Numbered from the stretch's first letter, positions 25,001 to 38,671 are shown. The stretch is 64,000 nucleotides of DNA from Adenanthera pavonina (GCA_026686845.1 JAIVEN010000008.1:31996501-32060500), one strand, 5' to 3'. The notes: generated from the letters alone by a model not told the origin. Translations and numbers: made by a program.

Positions 25001-25985
25001 CATCAAATGTATAAAACGGGGCAAAGCGAAGTTTGGGCTATCATACTTGGCTAGATAATAGCTCCAACCAAATAGTCAACTTAGCAATATAAGATGACTG
25101 CTAATCACCATATATATATATATATATAATGACTAATTAAGGCATTAACCTAAGCTTTACTGCATAAAATATAATTAAATTAATCCCACAAGACCAAATT
25201 TCAGCCTTCTTTTTCAGCTAATATAGTGTAATCAACCGACAATGATGATAAGAAGGCATGGATAATTAAGGTCGCCATAATCAGCATAGTAACCCACAAA
25301 TGATTCGGCTCGGGCATCTCATTAAGATACAGCACGTCGTCCATAAGAAACCAAAGGACCCATATATTAGAAGCAATGAAGAAAATTTTAGATTTTGTAC
25401 ATGAGCTTAAAGAAACTATGTTTATGTTTATCATCAACTTACTACTCCAGTTCTCATTCACCTGACAAACAGATATCGCTAACCACATCGTACATCTGCT
25501 TCCTACGCAACTTCATTACAAAAATCAATAAGCACAGATAAACAATCACCAAACGAAGTAATTAATGAAGATTCCAGTCTTTCAAATATACAATCGTTAC
25601 AAATTTCTGAAGATAACTTACTCATAAAACAAAACCAACAGCTTGATTCAGAGGAGAAGCTATCTTACTTTCACATTCACGAATTCCGAACATAGTTCGC
25701 TTTCCGAAAATGCAAAACAAAAGTAATAATCACAACCCTTCATCCCCAAACAACAGAAACACAATAATTGATGCCAGTAAGCAAAATTGACTCAGCAGAA
25801 ACCCACAAAATTTCTTACCAAACAAGACCGTACGCGCCTCTGCCCACAGGCCGAATCGGAGGGACATACTTCCTTGAAACCTCGAAGAGATTACCGAACA
25901 CATTGTACTGAACGTAGCGCCCGCCGTGGGTGGGCACGCCTCTGATATTATGATCAGCAGAAGCAGGGGCTGACTCCATAGACAT
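19100..25985 (-). CDS. MPK4: Mitogen-activated protein kinase, MPK4-like (group B, TEY)
   Basis: Six coding exons on the minus strand: 25819-25985, 23730-23859, 21990-22127, 21144-21476, 19918-20101 and 19100-19275. All have GT-AG borders and consistent phases, giving 375 residues. The start is ATG at 25985, and a second ATG two codons on is also possible. Landmarks: glycine loop GRGAYG (residues about 48-53), catalytic Lys in VAIKK (70), HRDLKPSN (from 165), DFG (185-187), activation-loop TEY (199-201) and the C-terminal docking segment LHDINEEP. The N-terminal GVPTHGGRYVQYNV signature and overall exon pattern fit MPK4/MMK2-type kinases, which act downstream of MKK1/2- or MKK6-class kinases in immunity, stress and cytokinesis. 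MPK11-like or MPK12-like assignment within group B cannot be excluded. Intron 2 carries a gypsy remnant. Confidence 0.95.
22544..23643 (+). mobile_element. Internally deleted Ty3/gypsy LTR retrotransposon
   Basis: The two LTRs are 22544-22707 and 23491-23643. Both start TGTTACGAA and end GGTAACA, with a CT-repeat near the end. The primer-binding site TGGTATCAGAGC, matching the initiator-Met tRNA, follows the 5' LTR after two bases. A purine tract AGGGGAGGAGCA precedes the 3' LTR. Flanking GCCAT and ACCAT are a 5-bp duplication with one mismatch. Only 783 bp lie between the LTRs. The element sits in intron 2 of the MAP kinase gene, antisense to it. Confidence 0.9.
22802..23479 (+). pseudogene. 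Remnant of gypsy integrase C-terminus and chromodomain
   Basis: About 22802-22880 reads TYHSAISVTPFQAVHGIPP-like, the end of the integrase core. At 22950-23260 come FSVGDMVYLKLHPF, KLAARYFGPFKV and RPVFHVSLLKKYVG, the typical integrase C-terminal (GPF/Y) module. At 23279-23460, in another frame, LVRWKHTKAEDATWED is a chromodomain-like end. Protease, reverse transcriptase and RNase H are gone. Frame changes make it non-functional. The chromodomain points to the chromovirus branch. Confidence 0.85.
25111..25129. repeat. (TA)n microsatellite
   Basis: Pure TA run in intron 1 of the MAP kinase gene. Confidence 0.7.
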
Positions 25986-26289
25986 GTCTAGCAAAGTGAT
26001 ACCTTTGAGGTCCAAACACAAGAAAGTGAGATTTGAGGAAGGAGAAGAGAGGAGAGCAGAAATTGACGTGTTGGAGTGGGTAGGTATGGAGTGAAGTGTG
26101 TGAGTGGTTTTGTGAACTTTTCCACAGGAGGCTTTTGAACTGGAAGACGCTTGATGACCCGTGAATTCAAATGCACTTTTACTGACCTTTTTATGAAGAT
26201 CGGTGAGGTATCTGTGAATTGTGATTTTGAACTCTAAATGAATTTTTTTGCAGTTTCACTCTCTTCTGTTCTTTGCTTCAGACTTCACG

Positions 26290-26388
26290 ATGCAGAGTTC
26301 TGATTTTAGGTAAGGGGACACGATATGGAAGTGGTTTAATGCAGAGTATTGATTTTGGGTCAGGGGACACGATATGGGAGTGGTTTGA
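26290..26388. repeat. Tandem repeat, unit about 49 bp, upstream of the MAP kinase
   Basis: Two adjacent copies of ATGCAGAG...GATTTT...GGGGACACGATATGG...AGTGGTTT, starting at 26290 and 26339, about 0.3 kb upstream of the kinase start codon. It lies in the probable promoter or 5' UTR. Confidence 0.8.
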
Positions 26389-26446
26389 TGGCTTTGTCTG
26401 AAGCAGAGTCTTCGTTGACATTTCAAAACCCCAACAAAATAATATA

Positions 26447-26705
26447 CTGCCTCCATTCCATTACAGTATATTTTTAATTATTATTAACATAATAATTAGT
26501 AATTATAAAAATTTTTTATATTTTTTTAAATTATCCCTATTAAATATATTGGGAATGAAATATTTTAATAATAAATTAATATTTAGGCTTATTAGTTAGG
26601 AGTAATTTTGGAAAGATAAAAAATGTACATTACATAATCCATAAAATGTATTATATTTTAAAATATAAATTAAAAAAAATATACTATATAAAGGAAGATA
26701 GAAAG
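26447..26705. mobile_element. Stowaway-like MITE with TA target duplication
   Basis: The ends CTGCCTCCATTCCATTACAG and, in reverse complement, CTTTCTATCTTCCTTTATAT both run on into AGTATATTTTT-like sequence. TA flanks both ends (26445-26446 and 26706-26707). It is 259 bp, AT-rich, with no coding capacity. Confidence 0.7.
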
Positions 26706-26848
26706 TACTAATAATAATTAGAATAATTAATGTTCAATCAAAAGTTGGTCAAATTTCTCCCATTCTTTTGCAACTTGAAGTGTGGAAATGGAAATTTAGT
26801 ATGATGGAGCAATTGTTTAGGTTTCTTAAATTATAAAGGAATAAGATA

Positions 26849-27115
26849 CTCTCTCCTATTCACATTATAAAATATTTTATATCAATTATATATATATTAA
26901 GAAAATTATTTTTTTAATTGAAATCAATACAAAAAATAATCATATTTCCTATTTTACCATTATGAAATATTTTATTCTATTACTATTATAGGGTTATAAA
27001 TGAGGAGAGAAGAAGTATTAAAGATAGGAATAAAATGGTGGAAAAAATCCAATATCCTATATTTTGGACCAAAAACTTATCATACAAAATGTCTTATAAT
27101 ATGGAGTGGAGGGAG
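26849..27115. mobile_element. Stowaway-like MITE with TA target duplication
   Basis: The ends CTCTCTCCTATTCACATTAT and, in reverse complement, CTCCCTCCACTCCATATTAT continue in matching AAAATATTTT/AAGACATTTT blocks. TA flanks both ends (26847-26848, 27116-27117). It is 267 bp. Confidence 0.8.
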
Positions 27116-27838
27116 TATACAAGTTGTTCTTACCAATATATATATATATATATATACAAGTTGTTGGCTAATAAATTGAATCTTCTAGTAACATCTTAAA
27201 AATAAAATATGATACACAAAAATATAATTATGTATGAGATTTCTTTTAAAAAAATTTATGTTTTTAGCTATATATATATATATATATGTTCTATGTGAAT
27301 ACTTTTTAATTTTTAAAAGATTAATGTTGATTTTTTCATATGCATTTTTTTAAATTGAAAACTAAAAGCCTTTTCTTTTTACCAAAATTGAAAACTAAAA
27401 GTAAATCTATGCATTATATAAAATTTAAAATGATATATAATGTTCATAATTGATGAATTGTATATAAATAGCATATCATCTTATAAATTTTAATTATAAA
27501 AATAGTGTGGATTACATGTCATAGTTTCAAAAATGAATAATACTATTTATAGTTTTTTTGGTCAAGGTACTATTTGTAGTTTTATAAATAGAATAACTTG
27601 TTAAATTTTTTATATTATATAAATATATAGATTAGAATTCATTTCTAGCAGGATAGAAAGAAATTCTCCTTTTATCTACATTTTGCGTATACATAAATAA
27701 TCATTAAATATATAATAAAAGTGAAACAAGCAAATTATGAAAAATATACTTGCCAAAAACTTACTTCCTCATAATTATACTAAGTGAGCCATTATATTCT
27801 TCATAGCCAATAAATAGCATGTCATCTTAAGACTTTTA

Positions 27839-27862
27839 ATATATATATATATATATATATAT
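27839..27862. repeat. (AT)n microsatellite
   Basis: Uninterrupted AT run of about 12 units. Confidence 0.85.
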
Positions 27863-28547
27863 GCATACACATACATATATATTGATATAATGTTTACTAT
27901 TGTTTTGCATATATATATATATATATTAATGACTCAAAATTTGAAATAGGGGTGGAAAAATTAAATGAAAAATAAAAATATTACAGAGAAAAGAGCGTAA
28001 ATAGCTCAATGATAAAACTAAATTAAAAAAATTGACCAAGTACTTATAATTAAAAAAATCTTTCACGTATATACCTGAACAATAAAATTATAGTAATAGC
28101 ATATATTGACTAAAGCATAATTTATTTTGTACTTTAAAAAAACGTAATTCTAGTAGAATTCTTATTCATATAATTAAATTTTAATTAAACTATATTGTTT
28201 TAACCCCTGAGTTGCTTGGGACATACTAAAAATTTTTTTGAAAAATATAATACTATAGAATAAATATAAAATTAAGTTCATAAAAATGAAATGATGCCAA
28301 ATTTTAAAAGACTTTACAATTTTACAATTTTTAAAAACACTCATAAATATCCGATTCTCTAATAAAGTTATGATCAGAACATAGTTTAATTAGATACTCC
28401 AGAAAAGCCTAAAGAGCTTTAAAAAAAAAAAACGCCACATACATTCTGACTTCCCTTTGTATTTACTAGATGTTCTAGCTACTTAGTTTTTTTTTTCTGG
28501 GTTCAAAATTGTTTGGTTAGTTTGAGACCATAGACTCAAAAATAAAC

Positions 28548-28589
<42 letters not shown>
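28548..28589. repeat. Compound (TC)n(AC)n microsatellite
   Basis: About 12 TC units run directly into about 8 AC units. Confidence 0.9.
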
Positions 28590-29398
28590 GCGGATATTTC
28601 AACAAATTTTGTTTCTAAAAATTGTTCACACTTTTTTCTTCCAAAACTAGTATTGAGTCCTAACACAATCAACTAATGCTGATGGTAACCACTAATTAGA
28701 ATTACCGAATACTTTTGCAAAATTAGGTACACGTTGATGATGAAATGGTATTTTAACTCGTTTTTGTTAGAAAAATAATAATAAGTAAGAATATAACTGA
28801 GAAATGTCTTGTGGAGTAAAATGTCATTCTTTTTCAAGCTAGGGTAATTGCCTTCTTAATGGAAAGTACAAATAATTTTCTTTCAAAATATAATAAACCC
28901 TCTTTGAATAGTCAAATTTTTCCTTGCACTTTTCATAGGGAAGAAGAAATTTATATAGTTTCTTAATAGTCACTTTGAATCGCTGTAACCAACATATCAT
29001 GTGTGTGTGTGTATATCAATTCATTTTTCAACAATTATCTATTTTAAATTAACAAACACGCCAGTTCTAATTTTTAATAGAATTTTAACCAACATATGTA
29101 TTAAAATTTAATAGTCATATTTATTTAAAACTAACAAACATGTCTATTTAAATTTGAATAGATTTAACTATTTAACGCCCAATCAAATATGAGATCAAAA
29201 GTATCTACAATTTTCATATTCATGAGGCGAGTTTTCTTTTTACATGTGTTCCCATTATGCTTGAGATTAGGCTGCAAATAAAATCACTAAAATAAAATTA
29301 TCTAAAATGAATTATCCAAAAAAAAATCATCTTAAATGAGTGGTGCAAACTCTAAACTTTCATTTTTGGGTCCTAAGTAATTCGTCTGTAGTTATTCG

Positions 29399-29688
29399 GA
29401 TCCACATTGAGTGTCATCAGTGTGATGAACACCCAATGCTCATCACTATAGCCACATCTAGACTGTCCAGTTTTAATCTGGACGGTCCAGATTTATAGTT
29501 TATTATTTTAATTTTTTACATAATAATATTATTTTTTTAAAAAATGATAACTATAAAATTATATTTATTTTAGATTCTCTATTTAATAAAATAAAAATAC
29601 ATTAAAAATATAATAATTAAATATAATTAAATCTGGACGGTTCTCAGCCATAACGAGCACATGGTGTTCACCGAAAGTGCTCTCATAG
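29399..29688. mobile_element. Dispersed non-autonomous TIR element, copy 1
   Basis: The ends are imperfect inverted repeats: left ...GTGATGAACACCCAATGCTC... and right, in reverse complement, ...CGGTGAACACCATGTGCTCG.... Each leads into GG(A)CGGTCCAGATTTA-like or CCGTCCAGATTTA blocks around an AT-rich core. A related copy lies at 45851-46128. It has no coding capacity. The superfamily is unclear and I found no convincing target duplication. Confidence 0.65.
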
Positions 29689-31033
29689 TTATTCATGAGT
29701 CAGTTATTCATGAATCAATGCTATGAGCTATCTCTTTCTGAAAACGATATTCTTCCAATGTTGTACCAGTTGTCAATTCTTTAATTTCTTGTGTTCTTTC
29801 ACTTAATCAGAGTTGGTTTTGTCCAATTTCATGAATTGACCTAATTATTAAGAAATATAGGATAATGAAAAATATATGTGATTCTATTGTTTGAAAATTT
29901 TTATTAAAAAAACTAAAAATATTCAATAACATGAAATGATTTTTAAATTATTTTTGCAACGTTACTTTTACAATTATCAAGCTTTTTTACTAAAAAAAAT
30001 ATTATTATAATTGTAATTGTATTATATAGCTATTTTATTTCTCTTCAAAATTTTCAATTTATTAAAACATAAAAACTTGAATTTTGAGTAATAAAAAGAA
30101 ATCTTAGAATCCTCATTTACCATTTTATGTCATCATAAAAAATCTTACCAAAGTTAATATTTGGTAGATGGGAAAGGGATTTCAAAAAGAAAAAATGAAT
30201 AGAAAAAATTTATTTTAATGTTTAATAAGTGTTTGCACCATATTTTTAGTAGGTTAAGTCCAATGAAAATATAAAAAATATTTATTTATTTTGCGCTTAA
30301 ATATTATTAAAAATATTATTATGATTGGATTCCTAGAAAAATATTTCTTGGCGCACTAAGTCTTTATACAAAAAGACAAAAAATATATATAACTGAAAGT
30401 GATGAATCGGCATTTATGCTTGTCTCTAAAGTCAAGGAAGTGGGACATTTCTGGGAGACAACGTAACTAGAATTGTGGAATAGAGAAAATGGCAAGATAA
30501 AACCCTAAATTTGTGGAAACTATAGAAGGTGGGAAGTTGTCATTTTTTCTTAATAAAGAAGTTCAACATTCAACACAGGTCCTACGCACACACATCTCCA
30601 ACACAACTCAACAATAACAATCAACCTCTTGATTTTATTTATCCATGCTCTTGTAACTTTATCTTAGCCTCTATAGCACCCTATTATCTTAAAATTTGTT
30701 AGTTTGATCATTCAAGTCCTTGAGATTCGAGGATATCCAGACTCATATGACATCATGTCTTAGTTTCCATAGCTATTTCATATTCACATTAAGTATTGTG
30801 CTCATATTTCTAGGACAACTCCTTAAGTCTATTTAAAATTCTATTGTTTATGTTATTAGCTTTCGGGCTTGTTTTCATTTTCCAGCATCTATGAACATAT
30901 TTCCATTTCCAGATTTCTTATTGTTGCAATGATTCAAGTATCTTTATTTTCATCTTTATTTGTATTTGTATTAGGGGAATTATGATAAAGAACCCTAAGC
31001 TCTTACATTGTTTGATTTTGAAATCAGGTTAAT
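29689..31033. other. AT-rich intergenic stretch
   Basis: No gene, RNA or clear repeat seen. Confidence 0.5.
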
Positions 31034-32828
31034 TGTAATATCCTAAGGATTTGGGACCAAAACAACCATCAAGAACCAAATTCCTAACACTTAAAAAGGT
31101 GATGGATAACACCGGATTGCTTTAGAATGAACAAACAACTAAAAGATATTACAATTCAAGTTTGGAGAAGACCAAATACTACAACCACATAGCAAAACAA
31201 GGAGGGAGAGCTACCATTGTGGCACTGCGACATGGAGGGATGGTGCCATGGCGCATGATGCTGCTATGCTGATAGCAATCTGCTATCAACTTGGGCAAAC
31301 TTCGGGCATGTATAACTTTCTCCTCAAACCTCTGATTGACATGATTCCAAAGCTTACCAGTCACACTAAACCTCCCCTAGCTATAAGCATAGACCGTATC
31401 CCAAAATTCTTTCGTATGGAGATTTTGGACCCCAAGACCAAAATAGTCTTTTTTAGGCCAAATTTGACATTTGCCATTTCTATTCTCTAACCACCCATCC
31501 TTTAGCCATCACACATGTTCCCACAAGTCACATGTGATATAAAGACATTTCCAAAGGGGTTACATTTCAAGAAAAACATTTTCTCATGATTTGACCCCTT
31601 TAAAACCCGAACTTAACCAATAAGTTACATACTTATTTTCTCCCAAACCAACCAAATATCAACACCATCCTTGTAAACCACTCTAACTTGACAAAACACA
31701 CGTGGGGCAACCATTTCCTGAGCTCAAACTTGCCACAAAACAAATGGGCCACACTTCCTTGAGATCCACAACAATTATAAGGCAAACATTAGAAGAGCCA
31801 CAAAGAGGGCTTAGATCAATATTACAAGATCCTCACATCCTCTATAACACAACAAGATTTATGATCCCAAGTTACATGAAGTATACATGACAAACAAGGA
31901 CCTTAAGGACATCCTAATAGATTCACAATGGAACATTACACATGGCATCAAATCATAATCCTAGACTTAGCACAATACTATACAAGCAGATAACATGTGT
32001 TCTTAAGAAACCGATATCAACTAAGGGTACTCAAATATCCTGCAAATCACCTAGGAGAACTAATCCTCGTAGGTTTCTTCCTTACTAGAGTTGGAGTCTT
32101 CATCTAGAAGGGATATCATCAGGGGATGAGACAAATGTCCTAATAATCAAGGAACAACCCCAACAAACACAGACATGGGTTCTAACATAAGAAATTCAAT
32201 ATGAGAATTCAACAATAAAAGCTCAACATAAGTTCAAATATACGAGATGGATACAAACTTATATATATTTATATATGAAGGATATGCCAAGCATGATGTA
32301 ATGCTTATAATATACAATAGAACCCCACATCAATTACGGTAAGAACTATGAGCTACTTGCCATCACAAGGTAACTTCAACAAGTAGTCTCATTCTAACAA
32401 CAAGTGAAAGCCAATTTTGGGATAACTATTAAACTCATCTCTCACTAGTCATGATCTAAGCAAAGGTCATTCCACTAATAGTTAGACCATGGTTCTCCTT
32501 CTCTTGAACCAATCCAATTAGTAGCTATTTAGAGAAGGTGCATTCCCAATCTATTGTCACTTAAGTCTCTCGGTTGTAAGATGATTATTTAATGATAGGG
32601 ATATCATAAGCCGCATTACTTAAACACAAGGCCCTATATACTATTTAGCATATTGATATACCACGTGGTATTAAGGCATCATCACCCAACAATATCATGT
32701 CATCACAATGTACAACTCCTAACAATACCCAATGCATGGTAATATGTCATCTCATGCCATATGTATATGATCACGCTAGCATATCATCATCATCACACAA
32801 GATGTCTCATGGGGATGCACAATAATCA

Positions 32829-32849
32829 CACACACACACACACACACAT
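32829..32849. repeat. (CA)n microsatellite
   Basis: About ten CA units. A second run of similar length lies at about 32977-32997. Confidence 0.85.
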
Positions 32850-35238
32850 ATCACTGTTTGTCATTTTCATAGGCTTCCACTCATATGTACACATTTACAT
32901 TGGCTGATTTCATTCATCATCATGTAAAACTAAACAAGGGGTTTGCTCAATACTCATAATCAATGTTCATCAGCATACACACACACACACACACACATTC
33001 ATTCACATTAACCATCCTCATCCATTGTCATCATTTTATCATTATCATACTATCAAGCTTTCATGTTCAATCCATTATCATTTACATCATCATTATCATT
33101 ATTTCTATGATTATATTAACACTATATTTTTACACCTAACATTAATGAGTATACACAATAACTATAGACTAAACTCTTCTTCACTTACTTTGACATATAT
33201 AAATACGTACATACACACAAAGACATACTTAGCCAACCATTTCCATTTTCTTATCATAGTTTTCTGTAAAGATAAGGATTTGAGAAGACGCACTATCCAT
33301 GATATAAAAGCACACATCATGATATGAAAAGTTGAAGACTTATTTGACAAATAAAGTTACTTCCCGATTACCTCAAATTACTCAACTTGCATAGTACCAC
33401 GGTAGGCTATAGGATTCACCAACTATATTCATACAAGGGGAAATACAATTCAAGTCAATTAAATGGTATTCTATACCAATTAATGCCCAAATATATTCCA
33501 AACTCAATGAGACCATTAGAGCTACTTAAGGCCACTTAGTGCCCATAAGACCAATCATCAACATACAATTTGTTAGTCACTTACTGGCAAGTTTATCACT
33601 TCCAAACAACTTTTTGAAGCATAAATACCTTAACAAAGCAAACACAACCCTTACATAATTCATCAAACATACAAATCAAGTAGGAACATAGCCTCATGAT
33701 AAGCTCAAACCAACATGCCGGCCATAAACCTAATGAAACCAAAATACCAACCACATAACCACTCATCAATATACTCAAATCAACTCTCAAAACCAACTAT
33801 GTGTCTATACAACTCGGGCATATCAAAGATTTTCAAGATTAGAGGCTAGGGTTTGAAAAAACAAAAAAAACACCCAAAATCTATAACCCAAAGCTTGGAG
33901 ATATCAAACAACACTTCATTAAAACATTAAAACACAATTTAATTAATGAAAACTCATCCAAATCAGATTCCAACCCACAACCATGAAAATCAACTTTAAA
34001 GTTTGGAGAAAAAGAAGAGGGAGATGAGAATACTACCATACCTTATTGATTCAAGCTTCCTAAGCACCCCTCTAAGAACCATACCCTCACGAAGCAACCT
34101 TCAAAACCCTCAAATCCTTTCTATTTCGACAAGTTGGTTCATTTATGATATATACAGATTTTACAATTGATGTTGTGACGCTGGTCAATTCTGACCCAGA
34201 ATTGATGTAGCACTTTACTTTTAGCCTTACTTCCCATGTATTAGGCCATTAGAGTCCAAATATATGTGATTAGAAGCATGAATCACATAAAAGTCAAAAA
34301 CAAAATTTTCAATAAATTTAGTATTGTTCATATGGTATTTTCTATTTCACTGTCTAAACTTTGAAAATTCATAACTAATTCTACAAAAATCATATTGGAA
34401 TGATTCAAGTATCTAAAAATAGCTAAAACCATTCTGTACATGAGAAAAATAAGAAACAAAGCATTCACTAGGCCAATTTATACAATTTATTCCTTAAACT
34501 TTACTATACGTTTAGTCATTTTATATCTCCCTAGGATTTTGGTCTTAAATTTACAAATTCATATATTCCTTTATCCTGAACCAATTCTTACATTCTTTAT
34601 GTAATATGAAAGTCTAAATGACTATTTTTAAGATATATTTTTATTGTACATTTATTCAATTTGTATGGGACATGACATTAACTTGAATTATTAAGAGTCA
34701 AAACACTACTTTTACTAAAATAGTTTTAGGAAAACTTATATATCTCTTATTATATAGCACCAATTACTTCCAAACTAGTGGGTATCTTAAACCTAGTCAT
34801 AAATATTTCCATACATGCAAACTATTGAATTTTTGGAGCTTTGTATGATTTTATATTATCTTTTGAATAATCTAGTGTTCACAGTGAATATTCCAGTTTT
34901 TGCTACACTAACTGGTTTTGACCCCTAACTTAAAAAATTCACCATAAATTGTACATTTATCCAATTTAGGCATTTTTTAACTCTATGGAAGCTTGCTCTA
35001 TCTACTTTAAGAGCATATATAAAACTTATATTGGATGTTTTGTTTCAAATAAAATTCCCCTATTCTAATCAATATTGATCATCTTAGATCAATTTATGCC
35101 ATAACTTATATATTAAGCTTTATAATCGTTATACATCATCATTCCTTGTTCCAGCCACATACATAACATTTCATAGTGCTTAAATGAACATGAACATTCA
35201 TCATGACATAATTCACATTCCATACATAAATTGATACA

Positions 35239-35356
35239 CAATCTCATAACATAGGTTTAAAACTTGTAAAAATCAATTTGCTCATCATCGCTTTCTTCAA
35301 TCTCATAACATAGGTTTAAAACTTGTAAAAATCAATTTGCTCATCATCACTTTCTT
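35239..35356. repeat. Tandem duplication, unit 59 bp
   Basis: Two adjacent near-identical copies beginning CAATCTCATAACATAGG at 35239 and 35298, each ending CTTTCTT. One base differs (CATCG against CATCA). Confidence 0.9.
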
Positions 35357-37597
35357 CACTCCTGTTGTTCCTTCTTTGGCCTTTTTCATGATCTTGTCCT
35401 AGCATGGTTAGTCATTTAGGGAGGATGAGATTCAAAGAGTCTCAATAGCATTTACCATTCAAGTATACATATCATCACATTTATCATAAAAGCTTTATAA
35501 AGACAATTAATAATCACTTGATCATAACATGTCAAATAATTTCATAAAAATTTCGGCATAGTTTTGTTTTATAATTTGGATATCAAGAGATCATAAACTT
35601 CTCATTTTAACTCAACCAATCATCACAATAACCAAATGGCTAGTCATTAAGCTCATAGAAATCATGTAAAATACATAATGCAAGAAAAGAGTAAATAAGC
35701 TACGTTATGAATTTCCTTTGATTTTCTCCCTTTGTAGAACACTTCCAATCACTTCCCCAAGCCTTCTTGAATCTAAATACATCATCATTAGAGCACATAA
35801 GCTTTTGGCTTATGACTATGCTTTACAAAGTGCTCACTAAACCGTTACTTTTCCAAATTGCTTTCCTTATGGTTTTTCCTTGAGCCAACACTTGTTCTTA
35901 GCTAATTTAGATTTAAGAAATCCATTTTTAGGTCAAAATTATGAAATTCCATCTCTAACATGACCCCTGGTCTAACCAAAATTCATGAAGAAAAAGACAA
36001 AAATGATATAGCTTCATTCATTTCAAATCACTTGCATATTCATACTTCTAGCAACTAATCTAAGCTTTTTCCTATAATTATTGGTTAAAAACTCATCTTC
36101 TCCATGACTAAGAATAAGGTTGAAATCTATGGTGGAATAGAGGAAGAATATGACTCCATTAAAGCATCTTAAACCTTGAGAAAACATGCTAGAGGCATGG
36201 AAACTCACCTAGCAACTTGGGTCTTCAAGTTCTCCTTCGTGCCTTCTCTTTTCCCTTTCCTTTTTCCTCTCTTCTTACACGACAATATGCCTTCTGTTTC
36301 TGCAAGTTTTCAGCCCCCTAACTCACTTAACCCATGCACTTGAGGAAAGAGATTAAAGGAGTGAATAGTGATCCTTGGTTAATTAACTCCCTTAATTAAT
36401 ATTTTTCCTATAATTCACTTAAATGAATTATTTAAATTCCCTCCAAGTCCTAGGCTGCTATAAATCATGCCTCTTAAGGGGTTTCTGATCCAAAAATTGC
36501 TTCATAAATTTTATTAGTTTAAAATATTCTTTACCGATAAAATTCACCCGTGCCGATTAAATATTTTTACCGTAATTATCATTTAATTGATATATGATTG
36601 TTCTAAATTTTTTTTAGATTAAATTCATTATTTTGATCTTCAAATTTATCTGTAAGGATTCATATCTTATTCTCTTCACTCATTTACGTTTATAGAGCTC
36701 ACAAATCTCCTTTTCAAATTAAAAATCACTTTTGACCTTAAATTGAAATTATAAATCCATACGAACTCAATTAGCTTTTAAATTATATTACATTTAGTTC
36801 AACTCGTCAAGAGCTTTGTTTTGATAGGATTTTCAAAAATTCCAAAATTGGCCTTGACTTGAGCATAATTATAATTTTTAATTTTTTTGGACCTTTTTTT
36901 GTAATTTGCCCAAAGATTTAATTGCAACAATACTTCCTTTTCAAGAACTAAATTACATATAATTTTTTTTTGGCGCTAAAATATAATTTGCACATTTTAT
37001 TTTCTAACTTGAAAAATAACCATTTTGCTCGAGTCTAGTAAAAATGTAAATATTAATTTTCTTTTAATAATTTTTCCCAAAGATCAATTTTTTAATAATT
37101 CTTTGCGTTATACTTACAAATTGGTTTTTCTTTTAACCCCAACCTTCCGGCTACGCAATACTTATGCATTTACGCTCAACTCGACATGAGCTTCCATTCA
37201 ACTGATATAGTGCATAATATTTGATCATAAAATTAATTTCTACTGAGCACTTTATGAAAATTTAATTCCAATTAGGAATTAAACATAATTCCTTCTAAGG
37301 ATAATATAAGAAATTAATTTCAATTAAGGACCGAGTATGTAACATTACCATCTCATTTCCTTTAACATCTTTTTATGCAAATTTGGAATGTTACAATTGA
37401 TCCAACCCAAATTCGACTCTTGTTGCAATGCGACGCAACTTTGGTGCGACATGAGATTTTCCTCTTCCCATTTTCCACTTGTTCCATTTTCTCGCCTTTT
37501 CGTCTAGTCTTAACCCAATCCAATCATGCATAAACCCAAGTATACCCTTTCATGATTGATACACAAGTGCGAAATAATTAAATTAGGGTTGTTACAT

Positions 37598-38671
37598 TAA
37601 CTTCTTTATAGATGGCTGATTCCTTCAGCATGGCCACAAAACAAAAAAAATGCAGCCAACCATAGACAATAATAACTTTTGCATTGAAAACCTCATTTCC
37701 ATCAAGTGTGAGAAAGAGCCTTCCATCAACATAGATAACAAAACACCACTTCCTTTGAAAATCCTAATATTAAGGATAAAAATAACAAACTTTTTTCTTA
37801 TATATTTTTTGGGTAAATCAAGTATGTGTTGGTATGGCCAAGTTCTTCAACCAAAATGATTTTTAATAAAGGATATGTGGTCATTTTCCTCTTCAATTCC
37901 CTTAAAAATCTTTAAACCATAACAAATGGGACCCAAGATTTAATTTAATTTCACCCGTCTTACCCCTTGGCATTTCATCTATTATTATCCATAATATATT
38001 TTTAAATTTAATAGAATTTATTCATCGGAGTACAACAAGTTAGTAAAAACTTAATGAGAAGGTATCTCCATAAAAAATAGACATACATTAAATTGACAAG
38101 CAAACCAACCCAGATTTCTTTATGAAACTGTTGGCACGGTTTTCGTCATTCAATTAATAAAACTGCAGAGAAAAAAAAATGGATGTGTTTGTTTTTTTAT
38201 CTGGTCCATCAAAGAAAAAAAATCAAAGAAAGTCCACAAAGTCAATTTCTTGTTTCTTGGGCTGTCATGTCTAATACTACCTATTCTTCTGGTCCTAAGG
38301 TCAGGAATGAAAGCGAATAGAAACTTCCTTAATTAATTGTGGTCCAAATCATAGATATAACAAATTCTGGTGGTCAAGGCTCAAAAAGTTGGGCCATCAC
38401 TGTATCCATGTGCAAGGCTGATCCATCAACTATTGACCAAAAAAATATCTATTAATTTAAATTGGTGTAAGTGGTATAAGCTCTCATATCTTAAACAAGC
38501 TATTAGAGATTTAATTTCTACCCTTTTTGTGTAGAGAAAATTTAGTCAAGAAAGGTCTCTCTTTTATCTTCAATACCTTAAAAGCAGCTAATATATTTTG
38601 GAAAAAAATTTTGTTTTACTTGCAAAAAACTTCAAAATAGATTTTAGCCGCCCATCGCATTTTGTTATAAA
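37598..38671. other. Intergenic stretch, no gene seen
   Basis: AT-rich. A short open frame at 37650-37859 has no recognisable features. Confidence 0.5.

Larger units (their letters stand above)
27116..29398. other. AT-rich intergenic stretch with microsatellites
   Basis: No gene seen. It contains several (TA)n runs (about 27138-27158, 27271-27287, 27839-27862, 27910-27926). A compound (TC)n(AC)n run spans about 28548-28589, and there is a GT run near 29000. Confidence 0.6.
31034..37597. mobile_element. Possible decayed LTR retrotransposon without coding capacity
   Basis: The stretch starts TGTAATATCC and ends GTTGTTACA, a TG...CA pair. Flanking TTAAT and TTAAC could be a 5-bp duplication with one mismatch. 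Its base composition differs from the surroundings, with C-rich rather than T-rich runs on this strand. No retroelement protein can be read in any frame and I could not align the two ends as LTRs, so this is a weak call. The stretch also holds CA microsatellites and a 59-bp tandem duplication. No host gene seen. Confidence 0.3.

Noticed and set aside
33025..33327. 100-codon frame rich in His/Tyr/Ser
   Set aside because: Arises from CATCAT-like simple sequence.
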